From: Mesorhizobium sp.
GTDB taxonomy: Bacteria; Pseudomonadota; Alphaproteobacteria; Rhizobiales; Rhizobiaceae
Assembly: GCF_024710845.1 (NCBI RefSeq)
Contig: NZ_JANJTZ010000045.1
Location: forward strand, 1 to 64,000
Reading direction: 5' to 3'
Length of the DNA stretch: 64,000 nt
The stretch's first letter is position 1. Each line of letters starts with the position of its first letter. A program made the position numbers and the translations under genes. Positions 41,034 to 51,136 of this stretch are shown piece by piece. The notes below the pieces were generated by a model. That model searched no databases. It saw only the letters and a program-made list of their open reading frames with translations, and had not been told where the DNA came from.

Positions 41034-42830
41034 TTATTGCGGTTGGCGCCACCAGGTGGTGAGCTGGTAGCCGGTGAGCGGCGCTGTCTCGGGCCGGCCG
41101 ATATGGTTCCAGCGCGCCACCCACTGTTCCGGTTGATGATAGAGCGGAACGACCCAGGCGCCACTCAACAATACGCGATCATAGGCGCGCACCGCGTCTT
41201 CGAAGGCCGGCCGGTCGCGGGCGTTGAGCAAAGCGTCGATCATGGCGTCGACCGCCGGCTCGCCGACGCCGGCATAGTTCATCGAGCCTTGCGCGTCCTT
41301 CGAGGCGCTGCCCCAGCGGCCGACCTGCTCCACGCCGGGCGACAGCGACGACGGGTAGAAGTTGAGGATGGCGTCGAAATCCCACGAGATCAGCCGCTGC
41401 TGGTACTGGGCGTCGTCGACCGAGCGGAGGTCGAGCCGGATGCCGAGCAGCGCCAGCGTCCTTTGCCAGGCCAGCGCCACCGGCTCGCCGCCCTTGCTCT
41501 TCAACATGATCTCGAAGGCGACCGGCTCGCCGCCGGGGGTCAGCATCGCCGAGCCCTGGCGCTTGTAGCCGGCGCTGGCCAGGAGGTCGAAGGCCCGCTT
41601 GACGAAGGCGCGGTCGCGACCGGACCCGTCGGAGACGGGCGGCTTCCAGGTACCGGCCATGATCTCGGGGTCGACGGCGTCGGGGAAGGGGGCGAGCAGC
41701 GCCTTCTCCGCCTCGCTCGCGGGCTTGCCGAAGGAAGACAGCGAGGAATTGTCGTAGAAGCTCTTCGTCCGCGTGAAGGACTTGTTGAACAGGTTTTCGT
41801 TGACCCATTCGAAGTCGAGCAGGTCGGCGAGCGCGCGACGCAGCGCCTTGTCCGCCAGCAGCGGTTTGCGCGTGTTGAGGACGAAGCCGAGCATGCCCGA
41901 CGGAACGCCGCTCTTGAACGTGTCCTTGACGACCTTGCCGTCGGCGACGGCCGGAAAACCGTAGTCCTTGGCCCAGCGCCCGCTGTCCGCCTCGATATGG
42001 ACGTCGATCAGGCCCTTCTTGAACGCCTCGAACATGGCGTTCTCGTCGCGGAAATAGTTGATCCGGATCTCGTCGTAATTGTTGAAGCCACGGCGCGACG
42101 GCAGGTCCTTCGCCCAATAGTCGAGATTGCGCTTGAGCACGAGGAGTTCCCCGGGTCGCACGGTCGAGATCATATAGGGGCCGGAGCCGACCAGCGGCTT
42201 GAGCGAGGACTTCGCAAAAGTCTCGGCGTCGGTCGCGTGCTTCGGCAGGATCGGCCAGAGCGCGAGAATGAGTGGCAGTTCCCGGTCCGGCCGGACGAAA
42301 GTGAGCCGAACGCCGTTCGGCGCAACCTTTTCCATCGTCGCGATCTTCTTGACGGTGGTGGCATAGCGCGGCCAGCCCTTGTCGCGCAGCAGTTCGAGAC
42401 TGAAGATCACGTCGTCGGGCGTCACCGGCGATCCGTCGGAGAATTTGGCTCTCTCATCGAGTTGGAACTCGACGAAGGTCCGGTCGGCGTCGGTCTCGAC
42501 GGTCTTCGCCAGCAACGGGTACATCGAGAACGGCTCGTCGGCGGAGCGCTGCATCAGCGAATCGAAGACGTTGTAGCCGCGCTGCAGGTCGACGATGCCG
42601 GAGGCACCCTGTCCCTGGACGATGAACGGGTTCAGGCTGTCGAACGTGCCCTGGATCGCATAATTGATCGCCCCGCGCTTGGGGGCATCCGGGTTCGCAT
42701 AGGGGAAATGGTCGAAATCGGCCGGCAGCGCCGGCTCGCCGTGCATGGCGATGCCGTGCGAAGGCTGCGCGAAAGCTGTTCCGGCAAGCGTGAGAAAGGC
42801 CGCGACAGCGATGGAAAGTGCCCGTACCAT
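41034..42830 (-). CDS. extracellular solute-binding protein, family 5 (peptide/oligopeptide ABC type)
   Basis: Signal peptide; GINYAIQGTFDSLNPF..., SDGSPVTPDDVIFSLELLRDKG. Confidence 0.9.
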   Translation of the reverse strand: MVRALSIAVAAFLTLAGTAFAQPSHGIAMHGEPALPADFDHFPYANPDAPKRGAINYAIQGTFDSLNPFIVQGQGASGIVDLQRGYNVFDSLMQRSADEPFSMYPLLAKTVETDADRTFVEFQLDERAKFSDGSPVTPDDVIFSLELLRDKGWPRYATTVKKIATMEKVAPNGVRLTFVRPDRELPLILALWPILPKHATDAETFAKSSLKPLVGSGPYMISTVRPGELLVLKRNLDYWAKDLPSRRGFNNYDEIRINYFRDENAMFEAFKKGLIDVHIEADSGRWAKDYGFPAVADGKVVKDTFKSGVPSGMLGFVLNTRKPLLADKALRRALADLLDFEWVNENLFNKSFTRTKSFYDNSSLSSFGKPASEAEKALLAPFPDAVDPEIMAGTWKPPVSDGSGRDRAFVKRAFDLLASAGYKRQGSAMLTPGGEPVAFEIMLKSKGGEPVALAWQRTLALLGIRLDLRSVDDAQYQQRLISWDFDAILNFYPSSLSPGVEQVGRWGSASKDAQGSMNYAGVGEPAVDAMIDALLNARDRPAFEDAVRAYDRVLLSGAWVVPLYHQPEQWVARWNHIGRPETAPLTGYQLTTWWRQPQ

Positions 42831-43072
42831 CAGATCAATCCCTCTATCGCCCAAAGGTCCGCCGCTTCGAATCGCGGAAGCGGTCTAGCATGTGATCGCA
42901 GGCCTTCGCCAAGCTGTCCAAACCCGTCGCGCAAACGTGTTTCGCGCTGGATTCCGCCCGCCATGCGGTGTAACAGGCGCGCACAAGTCATCCTGTTGCC
43001 TCAATTGGGCAACAATGAGCTTCGCAACGCTCCGTCATTGCGGGCACGGTTTCGTCTGAGAGGAAACATTTG

Positions 43073-43708
43073 ATGAGCAGCAAAGCTACTCGCGTCTCGG
43101 TCATGGCGGTAAGCCTTCTGGGCCTCGCCGCGGCGGGCGTGCCTTCGGCCTTTGCCCAGCAGGCCAACGCCGCCGGACCGGGCGGAATGCCGCGCGGCTG
43201 GTTCAAGGTCTGCGGCAAGGAGCAGGATTTCGACATCTGCAACGTGCAGAATCAGGTGCTTGCCCAGACCGGACAGATGCTGACGGCGATCCAGCTCGCC
43301 GAGTTCAAGGGCAAGGTGAATCGCCGCGCCCTGCAGGTCTCGGTCCCCGTCGGCCGCCTGCTTCCCGCCGGCGTGACGATGCAGATCGACGGCAACAAGC
43401 CGACCAAGCTCGAATTCACCACCTGCTTCCAGGACCGCTGCGTCGCCGACGCGCCGCTCACCGACGCTGTCGTCGCGGCGCTGAAGAAGGGCACGGACCT
43501 GACGCTCACCACCTACAATTTCCAGAACCAGCCGAACCCGATCAAGGTGTCTCTCCAGGGCTTCACCGGCGCCTATGACGGCGAACCGCTGCAGCAGGGC
43601 GACATGGCCCAGCGCCAGAAGGCTGCCGAGGAGTATATCCAGCGCAACCAGGAGAAGCTCGCCGAGCAGCTCAAGGCCGCGCAGGAAAAGGCCAAGGCCG
43701 GCAACTGA
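43073..43708 (+). CDS. invasion associated locus B (IalB) family protein
   Basis: PRGWFKVCGKEQDFDICNVQNQVLAQTGQMLTAIQLAEF...LPAGVTMQIDGNKP. Confidence 0.9.
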   Translation: MSSKATRVSVMAVSLLGLAAAGVPSAFAQQANAAGPGGMPRGWFKVCGKEQDFDICNVQNQVLAQTGQMLTAIQLAEFKGKVNRRALQVSVPVGRLLPAGVTMQIDGNKPTKLEFTTCFQDRCVADAPLTDAVVAALKKGTDLTLTTYNFQNQPNPIKVSLQGFTGAYDGEPLQQGDMAQRQKAAEEYIQRNQEKLAEQLKAAQEKAKAGN

Positions 43709-43732
43709 GTTATCTGGGTATTCGATACGAAG

Positions 43733-43756
43733 ACGGGGCCGAAAGGCCCCGTTTTC
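43733..43756 (+). terminator. rho-independent terminator
   Basis: acggggcc gaaa ggccccgt followed by tttcattt. Confidence 0.75.
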
Positions 43757-43781
43757 ATTTCTTCCCCGCTGTCTCAGCGTT

Positions 43782-44114
43782 TCAGTGCCGCGCGGTGCGC
43801 TTGCGCTCGTAGCGGCCGTCGGGGAGGGAATCGAACATTTCGCCCAGCTGCGCGTGGCGCACCGGCTCGCCGGTCTCGTCGGGCAGAAGGTTCTGTTCCG
43901 AGACATAGGCGACGTATTCCGTCTCGGCGTTCTCGGCCAGGAGATGGTAGAACGGCTGGTCCTTGCGCGGTCTCACCTGCGCCGGGATCGCCTCATACCA
44001 CTCCTCCGAGTTGGCGAATTCCGGGTCGACATCGAAGATGACGCCGCGGAACGGAAAGATCCGGTGCCGCACGACCTGGCCGATCTGGAATTTCGCCTGA
44101 CGGATCTGCGCCAT
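43782..44114 (-). CDS. hspQ: heat shock protein HspQ
   Basis: AKFQIGQVVRHRIFPFRGVIFDVDPEFANSEEWYEAIP...QPFYHLLAENAETEYVAYVSEQNLLPD. Confidence 0.93.
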   Translation of the reverse strand: MAQIRQAKFQIGQVVRHRIFPFRGVIFDVDPEFANSEEWYEAIPAQVRPRKDQPFYHLLAENAETEYVAYVSEQNLLPDETGEPVRHAQLGEMFDSLPDGRYERKRTARH

Positions 44115-44211
44115 CGCTTACCTCTTTGGTTCTATTTGGCGCAGGAACAGTTAGGATTCAATGGCGCTGGCGCTTGACGCGCCGTGACCCTGCACGATAG
44201 CGCGGACGTCC

Positions 44212-45177
44212 ATGTATGACGTCTTCGGCCTCGTCCTGCCGTTCTTCGGCCTGATCTTCCTCGGTTTCGTCGTGGCGCGGATCACGCGCCAGCCGCTCGA
44301 AGCGCTCGGATGGATGAACACGTTCATCATCTACGTGGCGCTGCCGGCGCTGTTTTTCCAGCTTCTCTCCAAGACCCCGATCGAGCGGCTGACCGAGTGG
44401 AGCTATATCTTCGGCGCGGTCGCATCGACCTACGCCGTATTCTCGCTGATGTTCGTCGGTTCGATGCTGACGAGCCGAAACATCGCCGAATCGACGATCA
44501 AGGGGCTGGCCTCAGCCTACGGGAACATCGGCTACATGGGGCCGGGCCTGGCGCTGCTCGCCTTTGGCGAGGAGGCGGCGGTGCCGGTGGCGCTCATCTT
44601 CTGCTTCGAGAACATCATCCATTTCGCGGTCGCGCCGATGATGATGGCGCTGTCAGGCGGAGAGAAACGCCCGCCGGCCGCGCTCGCCGTCGATGTCGTG
44701 AAGAAGATCGCGCTGCATCCGTTCATCATCGCTACGGCGGTGGGGGTGGTCGCGGCGGCGATCCACTTCAAGGCGCCGGTGCCTGTCGACCGCCTGCTCG
44801 AGACGCTGGCCCGCGCGGCGGCCCCTTGCGCGCTGTTCGCCATGGGCGTGACGCTGGCGCTGCGCCCGCTCAAGCGGGTGCCGAAGGAACTGGGCTTCAT
44901 CGCCGCGCTCAAGCTCGTCGTCCATCCCGTGCTCTGCTACGTGGTGCTCTCGGCCGTCGGAGACTTCGATCCGGTATGGGTCTATGCCGCCGTGCTGCTT
45001 GCCGCACTTCCCACCGCGACGAACGTCTTCGTCATCGCCCAGCAATACGGGGTGTGGGTCGAGCGCGCATCCGCCAGCATCCTTTTGACCACGCTGCTGT
45101 CGGTCGGCACCGTGACGGGGCTGCTCTACCTGATCAAGACCGGCGCGCTACCGCCGGACCTGATTCCGCCAGCCTGA
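44212..45177 (+). CDS. AEC family transporter
   Basis: Ten-TM pattern; LPFFGLIFLGFVVARIT...ANVFVIAQQYGVWVERASASILLTT. Confidence 0.9.
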   Translation: MYDVFGLVLPFFGLIFLGFVVARITRQPLEALGWMNTFIIYVALPALFFQLLSKTPIERLTEWSYIFGAVASTYAVFSLMFVGSMLTSRNIAESTIKGLASAYGNIGYMGPGLALLAFGEEAAVPVALIFCFENIIHFAVAPMMMALSGGEKRPPAALAVDVVKKIALHPFIIATAVGVVAAAIHFKAPVPVDRLLETLARAAAPCALFAMGVTLALRPLKRVPKELGFIAALKLVVHPVLCYVVLSAVGDFDPVWVYAAVLLAALPTATNVFVIAQQYGVWVERASASILLTTLLSVGTVTGLLYLIKTGALPPDLIPPA

Positions 45178-46359
45178 GGCAATCCGCGCGAAGCCGCTGC
45201 CGGGCTGCATTCCCTCGCGCATGACGAACTCGCGCAGCGGCGAGATGCTGGCCATCAGCCCCAGCCCCGCGCTGCGGGCGATCTGGGCGGGCAGGAGGTC
45301 AGACAACAGCGCCATGTTGAGCGAATTGACTGCCGTCTGCCGCGCCAGCACATCGAGGCGGCGAGCCGAGCGGTAGGCGGACAGCGCCCTCTCCGAACCT
45401 GGATCGTCGCGATGCGACATCGTCATTTCGACGAGATCCGCAACGTCGCGAATGCCGAGATTCATGCCCTGCGCGCCGATCGGCGGGAAGACATGCGCTG
45501 CCTCGCCGACGAGTGCGACCCGGTTCGCGGCCATGGTGGAGGGGAGGAGCGCCGACATCGGATAGATCTGCCGGCCCGGCTCGGCCTCCACTTTGCCCAG
45601 GACGGACTGCATGCGATCCTCGATCCGCGCGGAAAGTTCCGCGTCGCCGAGTGCCGCCAGTTCGACCGCCATCTGCGGCGAGACGAGCCAGACGAGGCTC
45701 GAGCGGTCGCCGGGCAGGGGCACCTGCGTGCATGGGCCGGTTTCGGTGTGGAACTCGGTGGAGACGAAGCCGTGGCCGCGCGAATGAGCGAAATTGAGGA
45801 CCAGCGCCGATTGCGGGTAGTCGCGCTTCGCCACGGAAATGCCGGCCGCCTCGCGCGCGGGCGACATGCGCCCGTCGGCGGCGACGGCGAGATATGCGGA
45901 GAAGACCTTGCCGTCGGGCAGCACCGCGCGAGCGCGATCGTCGCCAAGCCGCCACTCGGCAACCATCAAATCGACGCGAACGATACGAGGTTCGGCCTCG
46001 ACGGCGTCCTTCAGGACCCTGAGGAGGACGGCGTTCGGGATGTTGACCCCGAATCTCCCGGCACCGATCTCGGCGGCGCGGAAGATCACCGGGGCGCTGC
46101 GCACGAGGCGGTGGGTGGCGTCGATGATCCGCATCACTTCGAGCGGCGCGGTCTCCTCCGGCGAAAAGGGCGGGAGGCCCAATTCTTCCAGATAGTCCAG
46201 CGCGGGCAGCATAAGCGCCGTGGTGCGCCGGTCGTCGCCCTTCGGCTGCGGACCGACGAGCGCGACGGCGAAGCCTTTCCGCGCCAATGCGATTGCCGCG
46301 ATCGAGCCGACCGGGCCGGCTCCCGCGACGATGACGTCAAATTCGTTCTCTGTGGACAT
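45148..46359 (-). CDS. UbiH/UbiF/VisC/COQ6 family FAD-dependent hydroxylase
   Basis: FDVIVAGAGPVGSIAAIALARKG, VAADGRMSPAREAAGI, RVALVGEAAHVFPPIGAQGMNLGIRD. Confidence 0.92.
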   Translation of the reverse strand: MSTENEFDVIVAGAGPVGSIAAIALARKGFAVALVGPQPKGDDRRTTALMLPALDYLEELGLPPFSPEETAPLEVMRIIDATHRLVRSAPVIFRAAEIGAGRFGVNIPNAVLLRVLKDAVEAEPRIVRVDLMVAEWRLGDDRARAVLPDGKVFSAYLAVAADGRMSPAREAAGISVAKRDYPQSALVLNFAHSRGHGFVSTEFHTETGPCTQVPLPGDRSSLVWLVSPQMAVELAALGDAELSARIEDRMQSVLGKVEAEPGRQIYPMSALLPSTMAANRVALVGEAAHVFPPIGAQGMNLGIRDVADLVEMTMSHRDDPGSERALSAYRSARRLDVLARQTAVNSLNMALLSDLLPAQIARSAGLGLMASISPLREFVMREGMQPGSGFARIASGWRNQVRR

Positions 46360-46632
46360 GTTCGCGCCCGACGCTGTTCGCCTCAGTCATCGACCATCCG
46401 GGGCGATATTGCCAGCGCACATAGTGGCGCAGGGACGGTCGGCCTGCCCGACAGCCTGTGCAATCGCGCCTTACCGCTTGTGCCAAAACGATGCCTGCCT
46501 GTATCTTCCCCGCGGAATGGAGGGATCGGGCGTGAGTTGGGATGGGGAGTATCGAGTCTCCGAGGGATCGGCATCCGGGATTGCCGATGAGCTTTCGCCC
46601 TTGGCACTTGCCGTCAACCGGGCCTTGCCGCG

Positions 46633-47358
46633 GTGAGGAAACCGACGAAAGTGACTTGGCCCCAGGCAAGGGCCTTCTCCGTCCACCTCTTCACCGCGTC
46701 GGGCTCCTTCCTCGCGTTCGTTTCGCTGGTTGCGGCGAGCGAAGAGCGCTGGACGGCGATGTTCTGGTGGCTCGGTCTCGCGCTCCTGGTAGACGGCATC
46801 GACGGGCCGGTGGCGCGCAAACTGCAGGTGAAGGAGATCCTTCCCACATGGTCGGGTGAGCTGCTCGACAACATCATCGACTACGTCACCTACGTTCTGA
46901 TCCCCGCCTTCGCGCTCTACCAGCGCGGCTTCATGGGCGAGAACCTGTCGTTCATCTCGGCCGCCATCATCGTCGTATCGAGCGCGATCTACTATGCCGA
47001 CACAGGGATGAAGACGAAGGAGAACTTCTTCAAGGGCTTCCCGGTCGTGTGGAACATGGTGGTCTTCACGCTCTTCGTCATCGAGCCGGGGGAGTGGGTC
47101 TCCTTTGGCGTGGTCGTGGTCGCCGGCATCCTGACCTTCGTGCCCGTGAATTTCCTCCATCCGGTGCGCGTCGTGCGGTTGAGGTGGCTGAACCTGCCGA
47201 TCACGCTGCTATGGTGCGGTTTCGGGGCGATTGCACTCGCCCAGCAGATGGAAGCCTTTGACTGGGTCAAGATCGGCATCGCCGTCACCGGCGTCTATCT
47301 GTTCGTGATCGGCGGCATCATGCAGTTCTTTCCGAAACTCGGCGCAACAAGGACCTGA
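46633..47358 (+). CDS. pcs: phosphatidylcholine synthase
   Basis: AFSVHLFTASGSFLAFVSLVAA..., LLVDGIDGPVARKLQV..WSGELLDNIIDYVTYVLIPAF (CDP-alcohol phosphatidyltransferase motif). Confidence 0.93.
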   Translation: MRKPTKVTWPQARAFSVHLFTASGSFLAFVSLVAASEERWTAMFWWLGLALLVDGIDGPVARKLQVKEILPTWSGELLDNIIDYVTYVLIPAFALYQRGFMGENLSFISAAIIVVSSAIYYADTGMKTKENFFKGFPVVWNMVVFTLFVIEPGEWVSFGVVVVAGILTFVPVNFLHPVRVVRLRWLNLPITLLWCGFGAIALAQQMEAFDWVKIGIAVTGVYLFVIGGIMQFFPKLGATRT

Positions 47359-47360
47359 CC

Positions 47361-48338
47361 ATGACCAAGGCAATCCGCGTCCACCAGACCGGCGGACCCG
47401 ACGTGATGAAGTGGGAGGAAATCCCCGACCCGGTTGCCAAGCCCGGCGAGGCGGTGATCCACCAGACCGCGATCGGCCTCAACTTCCTCGACTGCTATTA
47501 CCGCTCGGGCCTCTATCCATCGCCGATGGGCATGCCTCTCATTCCGGGCAGCGAGGGAGCGGGCGTCGTCACATCGCTGGGCGAGGGCGTCGCTGGCCTC
47601 AAGGTCGGCGATCGCGTCGCCTATGCCGGGCCGATCGGCGGCTATGCGCTGGACAGGTCGATCGCGGCGGATCGTCTTGTGAAGCTCCCCGACGGCGTCA
47701 GCGACCGCCAGGCGGCGGCGATGATGCTGAAGGGAATGACCGCCTCGTTCCTGCTGAGACGGACGTTTAAGGTGAAGCCCGGCGACACGATCCTCTTCCA
47801 CGCGGCCGCCGGCGGCGTCGGCCTCATCGCCGGCCAGTGGGCCAAGCATCTTGGCGCAACGGTGATCGGCACCGCGGGGTCGGACGACAAGGTCGAACTG
47901 GCCAAGGCCCATGGCTACGATCATGTCATCAACTATCGCAAGCGCAATTTCGTCGAGGATGTCCGCGAGATCACCGGCGGCAAGATGTGCGACGTGGTTT
48001 ATGATTCCGTCGGCGTCGACACCTATATGGGCTCGTTGGATTGCCTGAGACCGATGGGCATGTTTGTCGCGTTCGGACAGTCGTCCGGTCCGATCCCGCC
48101 CTTCAATCTCGCTCTGCTCGCGCAGAAAGGATCGCTCTACGCCACGCGTCCGACCCTGTTCGTCTATATCGCGAAACGCGAAGACCTCGAGGAGATCGCG
48201 GGGTCGCTGATGGATGTCGTCGCCAGCGGCGTGGTCAAGATCGATATCAACCAGACCTACGCGCTTGCCGACGCGGCCATGGCACATACCGACCTCGAAG
48301 CGCGCAAGACGACAGGTGCGACGATACTCCTGCCCTGA
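47361..48338 (+). CDS. quinone oxidoreductase (zeta-crystallin-like MDR)
   Basis: MTKAIRVHQTGGPDVMKWEEIPDP..., ILFHAAAGGVGLIAGQWAKHLGATVIGT. Confidence 0.93.
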   Translation: MTKAIRVHQTGGPDVMKWEEIPDPVAKPGEAVIHQTAIGLNFLDCYYRSGLYPSPMGMPLIPGSEGAGVVTSLGEGVAGLKVGDRVAYAGPIGGYALDRSIAADRLVKLPDGVSDRQAAAMMLKGMTASFLLRRTFKVKPGDTILFHAAAGGVGLIAGQWAKHLGATVIGTAGSDDKVELAKAHGYDHVINYRKRNFVEDVREITGGKMCDVVYDSVGVDTYMGSLDCLRPMGMFVAFGQSSGPIPPFNLALLAQKGSLYATRPTLFVYIAKREDLEEIAGSLMDVVASGVVKIDINQTYALADAAMAHTDLEARKTTGATILLP

Positions 48339-48461
48339 CCCACTGCCTGCAATCCGCGCAGAAATCGTTGAAGCACTTTCAATGTGCAAAACGCTTTGCG
48401 TTTGGTTGTGCCGCCGCCTACGATCCATTCGGGAACACGAACGAGCTGGAAAAATCAGCGC

Positions 48462-50027
48462 ATGGGGACTGAACTGGCGGGCGAACCGGCAACGGGGCCG
48501 GGGCTCCTTCTCGACGTGAGGGGGCTCACGAAGGTCTTTGGGTCACTCATCGCCTGCAACAGCGTCGACCTGCAGATCGCAAAAGGCGAGATCCACGCGC
48601 TGCTCGGCGAAAACGGCGCCGGCAAGTCGACGCTGGTCAAGATGCTGTTCGGCACGCTGGCGCCGAATGCCGGAGAGATCGTCTGGAATGGCAAGCAGGT
48701 GCGGATCGGCAGCCCGGGTGAGGCGAGGCGGCTCGGCATCGGCATGGTCTTCCAGCATTTCTCGCTGTTCGAGGCGCTGACCGCAGCGGAGAACATCGCG
48801 CTGTCGCTCGACAGCACCACGCCGATCAGCGCGATCGCCGCCAAGGCGAAGGAACTGTCGCACAGCTACGGTCTGCCGCTCGATCCCGGATCGCTGGTCG
48901 GCGACCTGTCGGTTGGAGAGCGCCAGCGCATCGAGATCATCCGCTGCCTGTTGCAGGAGCCGGACCTGATCATTCTCGACGAGCCGACCTCGGTGCTCAC
49001 CCCGCAGGAAGCCGACAAACTGTTCGAGACGCTGGAAAGATTGCGCGGCGAAGGAAAATCGATCCTCTACATCAGCCATCGGCTGGAGGAGGTGCAGCGC
49101 ATCTGCGACCGCGCGACGGTGCTACGTCACGGCAAGGTCGTCGCCCACTGCAATCCGCGACAGGAAACGGCGGGCTCGCTCGCCCGCATGATGGTCGGCG
49201 GCGACGTGCACGAGGTGCACCGCGAGCATCCCGATCATGTCGAAGGGGCGCCACTGATCGAGATCCGCAACCTGTCGCAGGCGCCCAAGGGCCCGTTCTC
49301 CATGCCGCTCAGGGACATCAGCCTGACGGTGAGGGCGGGCGAGGTGGTGGGCATTGCAGGCGTCGCCGGCAACGGACAGGGCGAGTTCTTCGACGCGGTC
49401 AGCGGCGAGGCCGTGCAGGCCGATCCTGCGACCGTGCGAATCCGCAATATCGACGCCGGCACGCTCGGCATCACCGGCCGCCGCCTGCTGGGCGCCGGCT
49501 TCGTGCCCGAAGAGCGGCTCGGCCACGGCGCGGTGCCGGGGATGAAGCTCTCCGACAACATGCTGCTCGCCCGTCACACCTCCGACGCGAAGGCTTTTCT
49601 TGGCGGCGGCGCGCTCGGCTTCATTAGGCGCGATGCGATCGAGGCGACGACCAAGCGGGTCGTCGAGGAAATGGACGTTCGCAAGAGTGCCGAGGATCCG
49701 GAAGCGTCCGCGCTGTCCGGCGGCAATCTGCAGAAATTCATCATCGGCCGGGAGCTCGACCGCAAGCCATCCGTCCTGATCGTCAACCAGCCAACCTGGG
49801 GCGTCGATGCCGGAGCCGCGGCCCGCATCCGCCAGGCGCTGATCGACCTGACGCGAACGGGCTCGGCCGTCATCGTCATCAGCCAGGACCTCGATGAGCT
49901 TTTCGAGATTTCCGACCGCATCGCGGTGATGGCGCATGGCGAGATGTCGCCGACGATCCCCATCCAGGAGGCCACGCGCGAGAAGATCGGCCTGCTGATG
50001 GGCGGCGCAGACACGGGAGCGCATTGA
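48462..50027 (+). CDS. ABC transporter ATP-binding protein (two ABC domains; BMP/nucleoside type)
   Basis: LLGENGAGKSTLVKMLFG, LSVGERQRIEIIRCLLQEPDLIILDEPTSVLTPQE; second degenerate domain GIAGVAGNGQGEFFDAVSG. Confidence 0.92.
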   Translation: MGTELAGEPATGPGLLLDVRGLTKVFGSLIACNSVDLQIAKGEIHALLGENGAGKSTLVKMLFGTLAPNAGEIVWNGKQVRIGSPGEARRLGIGMVFQHFSLFEALTAAENIALSLDSTTPISAIAAKAKELSHSYGLPLDPGSLVGDLSVGERQRIEIIRCLLQEPDLIILDEPTSVLTPQEADKLFETLERLRGEGKSILYISHRLEEVQRICDRATVLRHGKVVAHCNPRQETAGSLARMMVGGDVHEVHREHPDHVEGAPLIEIRNLSQAPKGPFSMPLRDISLTVRAGEVVGIAGVAGNGQGEFFDAVSGEAVQADPATVRIRNIDAGTLGITGRRLLGAGFVPEERLGHGAVPGMKLSDNMLLARHTSDAKAFLGGGALGFIRRDAIEATTKRVVEEMDVRKSAEDPEASALSGGNLQKFIIGRELDRKPSVLIVNQPTWGVDAGAAARIRQALIDLTRTGSAVIVISQDLDELFEISDRIAVMAHGEMSPTIPIQEATREKIGLLMGGADTGAH

Positions 50028-51136
50028 TGCGGCTGGAACTCGCCAAGCGGCCGCAGCACTCGAAGCTCTTCAGCGCGCTGTCGCCGTTCATCGCCTTTGT
50101 CCTGACGGTGATCGCCGGCGCCATCCTCTTCGCGCTGCTGGGAAAAAGTCCCGGCGCGGCGCTCTATGCCTATTTCATCGCGCCGCTGACCGACCTCTGG
50201 TCGCTGCACGAACTGGCGATCAAGGCGGCACCCCTGATCCTGATCGCGGTGGGACTGGCGGTCTGCTATCTCTCCAACAACTGGAATATCGGCGCCGAGG
50301 GCCAGTTCGTCATGGGCGCGGTGGTCGGCGCGATGCTGCCGATCCTCTATCCGGGACTGCAGCAGTCGCCGCTGGCGTTGCCGGTCATGCTGGTCATGGG
50401 CGCGCTCGGCGGCGCGGCCTATGCGGCCATACCCGCTTTCCTCAAGGCGCGCTTCAACACCAACGAGATCCTGACGAGCCTGATGCTCGTCTATGTCGCG
50501 CAGCTTTTCCTCGACTGGCTGGTGCGCGGGCCATGGCGTGATCCGGCCGCGATGAATTTCCCGCAGGCGCCGCGCTTCACCGGATATGCGGTGCTTCCTG
50601 AACTGCTACCGTCGGCCGGACGGGCGAATATCGGCATTCTCTTCGCGCTGATCGCGGCGGTTCTGGTCTGGATCCTGCTCGCGCGCACCAGGAAGGGCTT
50701 CGAGATCCGCGTCATCGGCATGAGCCCGCGGGCAGGGCGGTTTGCCGGCTTCTCGACGAGGGGCGCGATCTTCTTCTCGTTCCTCCTGTCCGGCGCGCTT
50801 GCCGGCCTCGCCGGGATTTCGGAAGTCTCCGGCGCCATCGGCCGGCTGCAGCCGTCGATCTCGCCGGGCTACGGCTTCGCCGCGATCATCGTCGCGTTCC
50901 TCGGTCGGCTCAATCCGCTGGGTATCGTCGCGGCAGGCTTCGTGCTCGCGCTGACCTATCTCGGCGGCGAGGTCGCGCAGATCGAGGTCGGCGTCTCCGA
51001 CAAGGTCGTGCGTGCCTTCCAGGGCCTGCTGCTGTTCTTCGTCCTCGCCTGCGACACGCTCATCCATTACCGCATCCGTTTCGTGCCCAGCGAGCGCCTG
51101 GCGGCCGTGCTTCCGGAGGCGAAATCCGATGCTTGA
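50027..51136 (+). CDS. ABC transporter permease
   Basis: BPD_transp_2-like multi-TM protein following ATPase; NNWNIGAEGQFVMGAVVGAM. Confidence 0.92.
   Translation: MRLELAKRPQHSKLFSALSPFIAFVLTVIAGAILFALLGKSPGAALYAYFIAPLTDLWSLHELAIKAAPLILIAVGLAVCYLSNNWNIGAEGQFVMGAVVGAMLPILYPGLQQSPLALPVMLVMGALGGAAYAAIPAFLKARFNTNEILTSLMLVYVAQLFLDWLVRGPWRDPAAMNFPQAPRFTGYAVLPELLPSAGRANIGILFALIAAVLVWILLARTRKGFEIRVIGMSPRAGRFAGFSTRGAIFFSFLLSGALAGLAGISEVSGAIGRLQPSISPGYGFAAIIVAFLGRLNPLGIVAAGFVLALTYLGGEVAQIEVGVSDKVVRAFQGLLLFFVLACDTLIHYRIRFVPSERLAAVLPEAKSDA

Noticed and set aside
40980-43073. 697-aa plus-strand ORF opposite the solute-binding protein
   Set aside because: Antisense shadow of a clear family-5 solute-binding protein.
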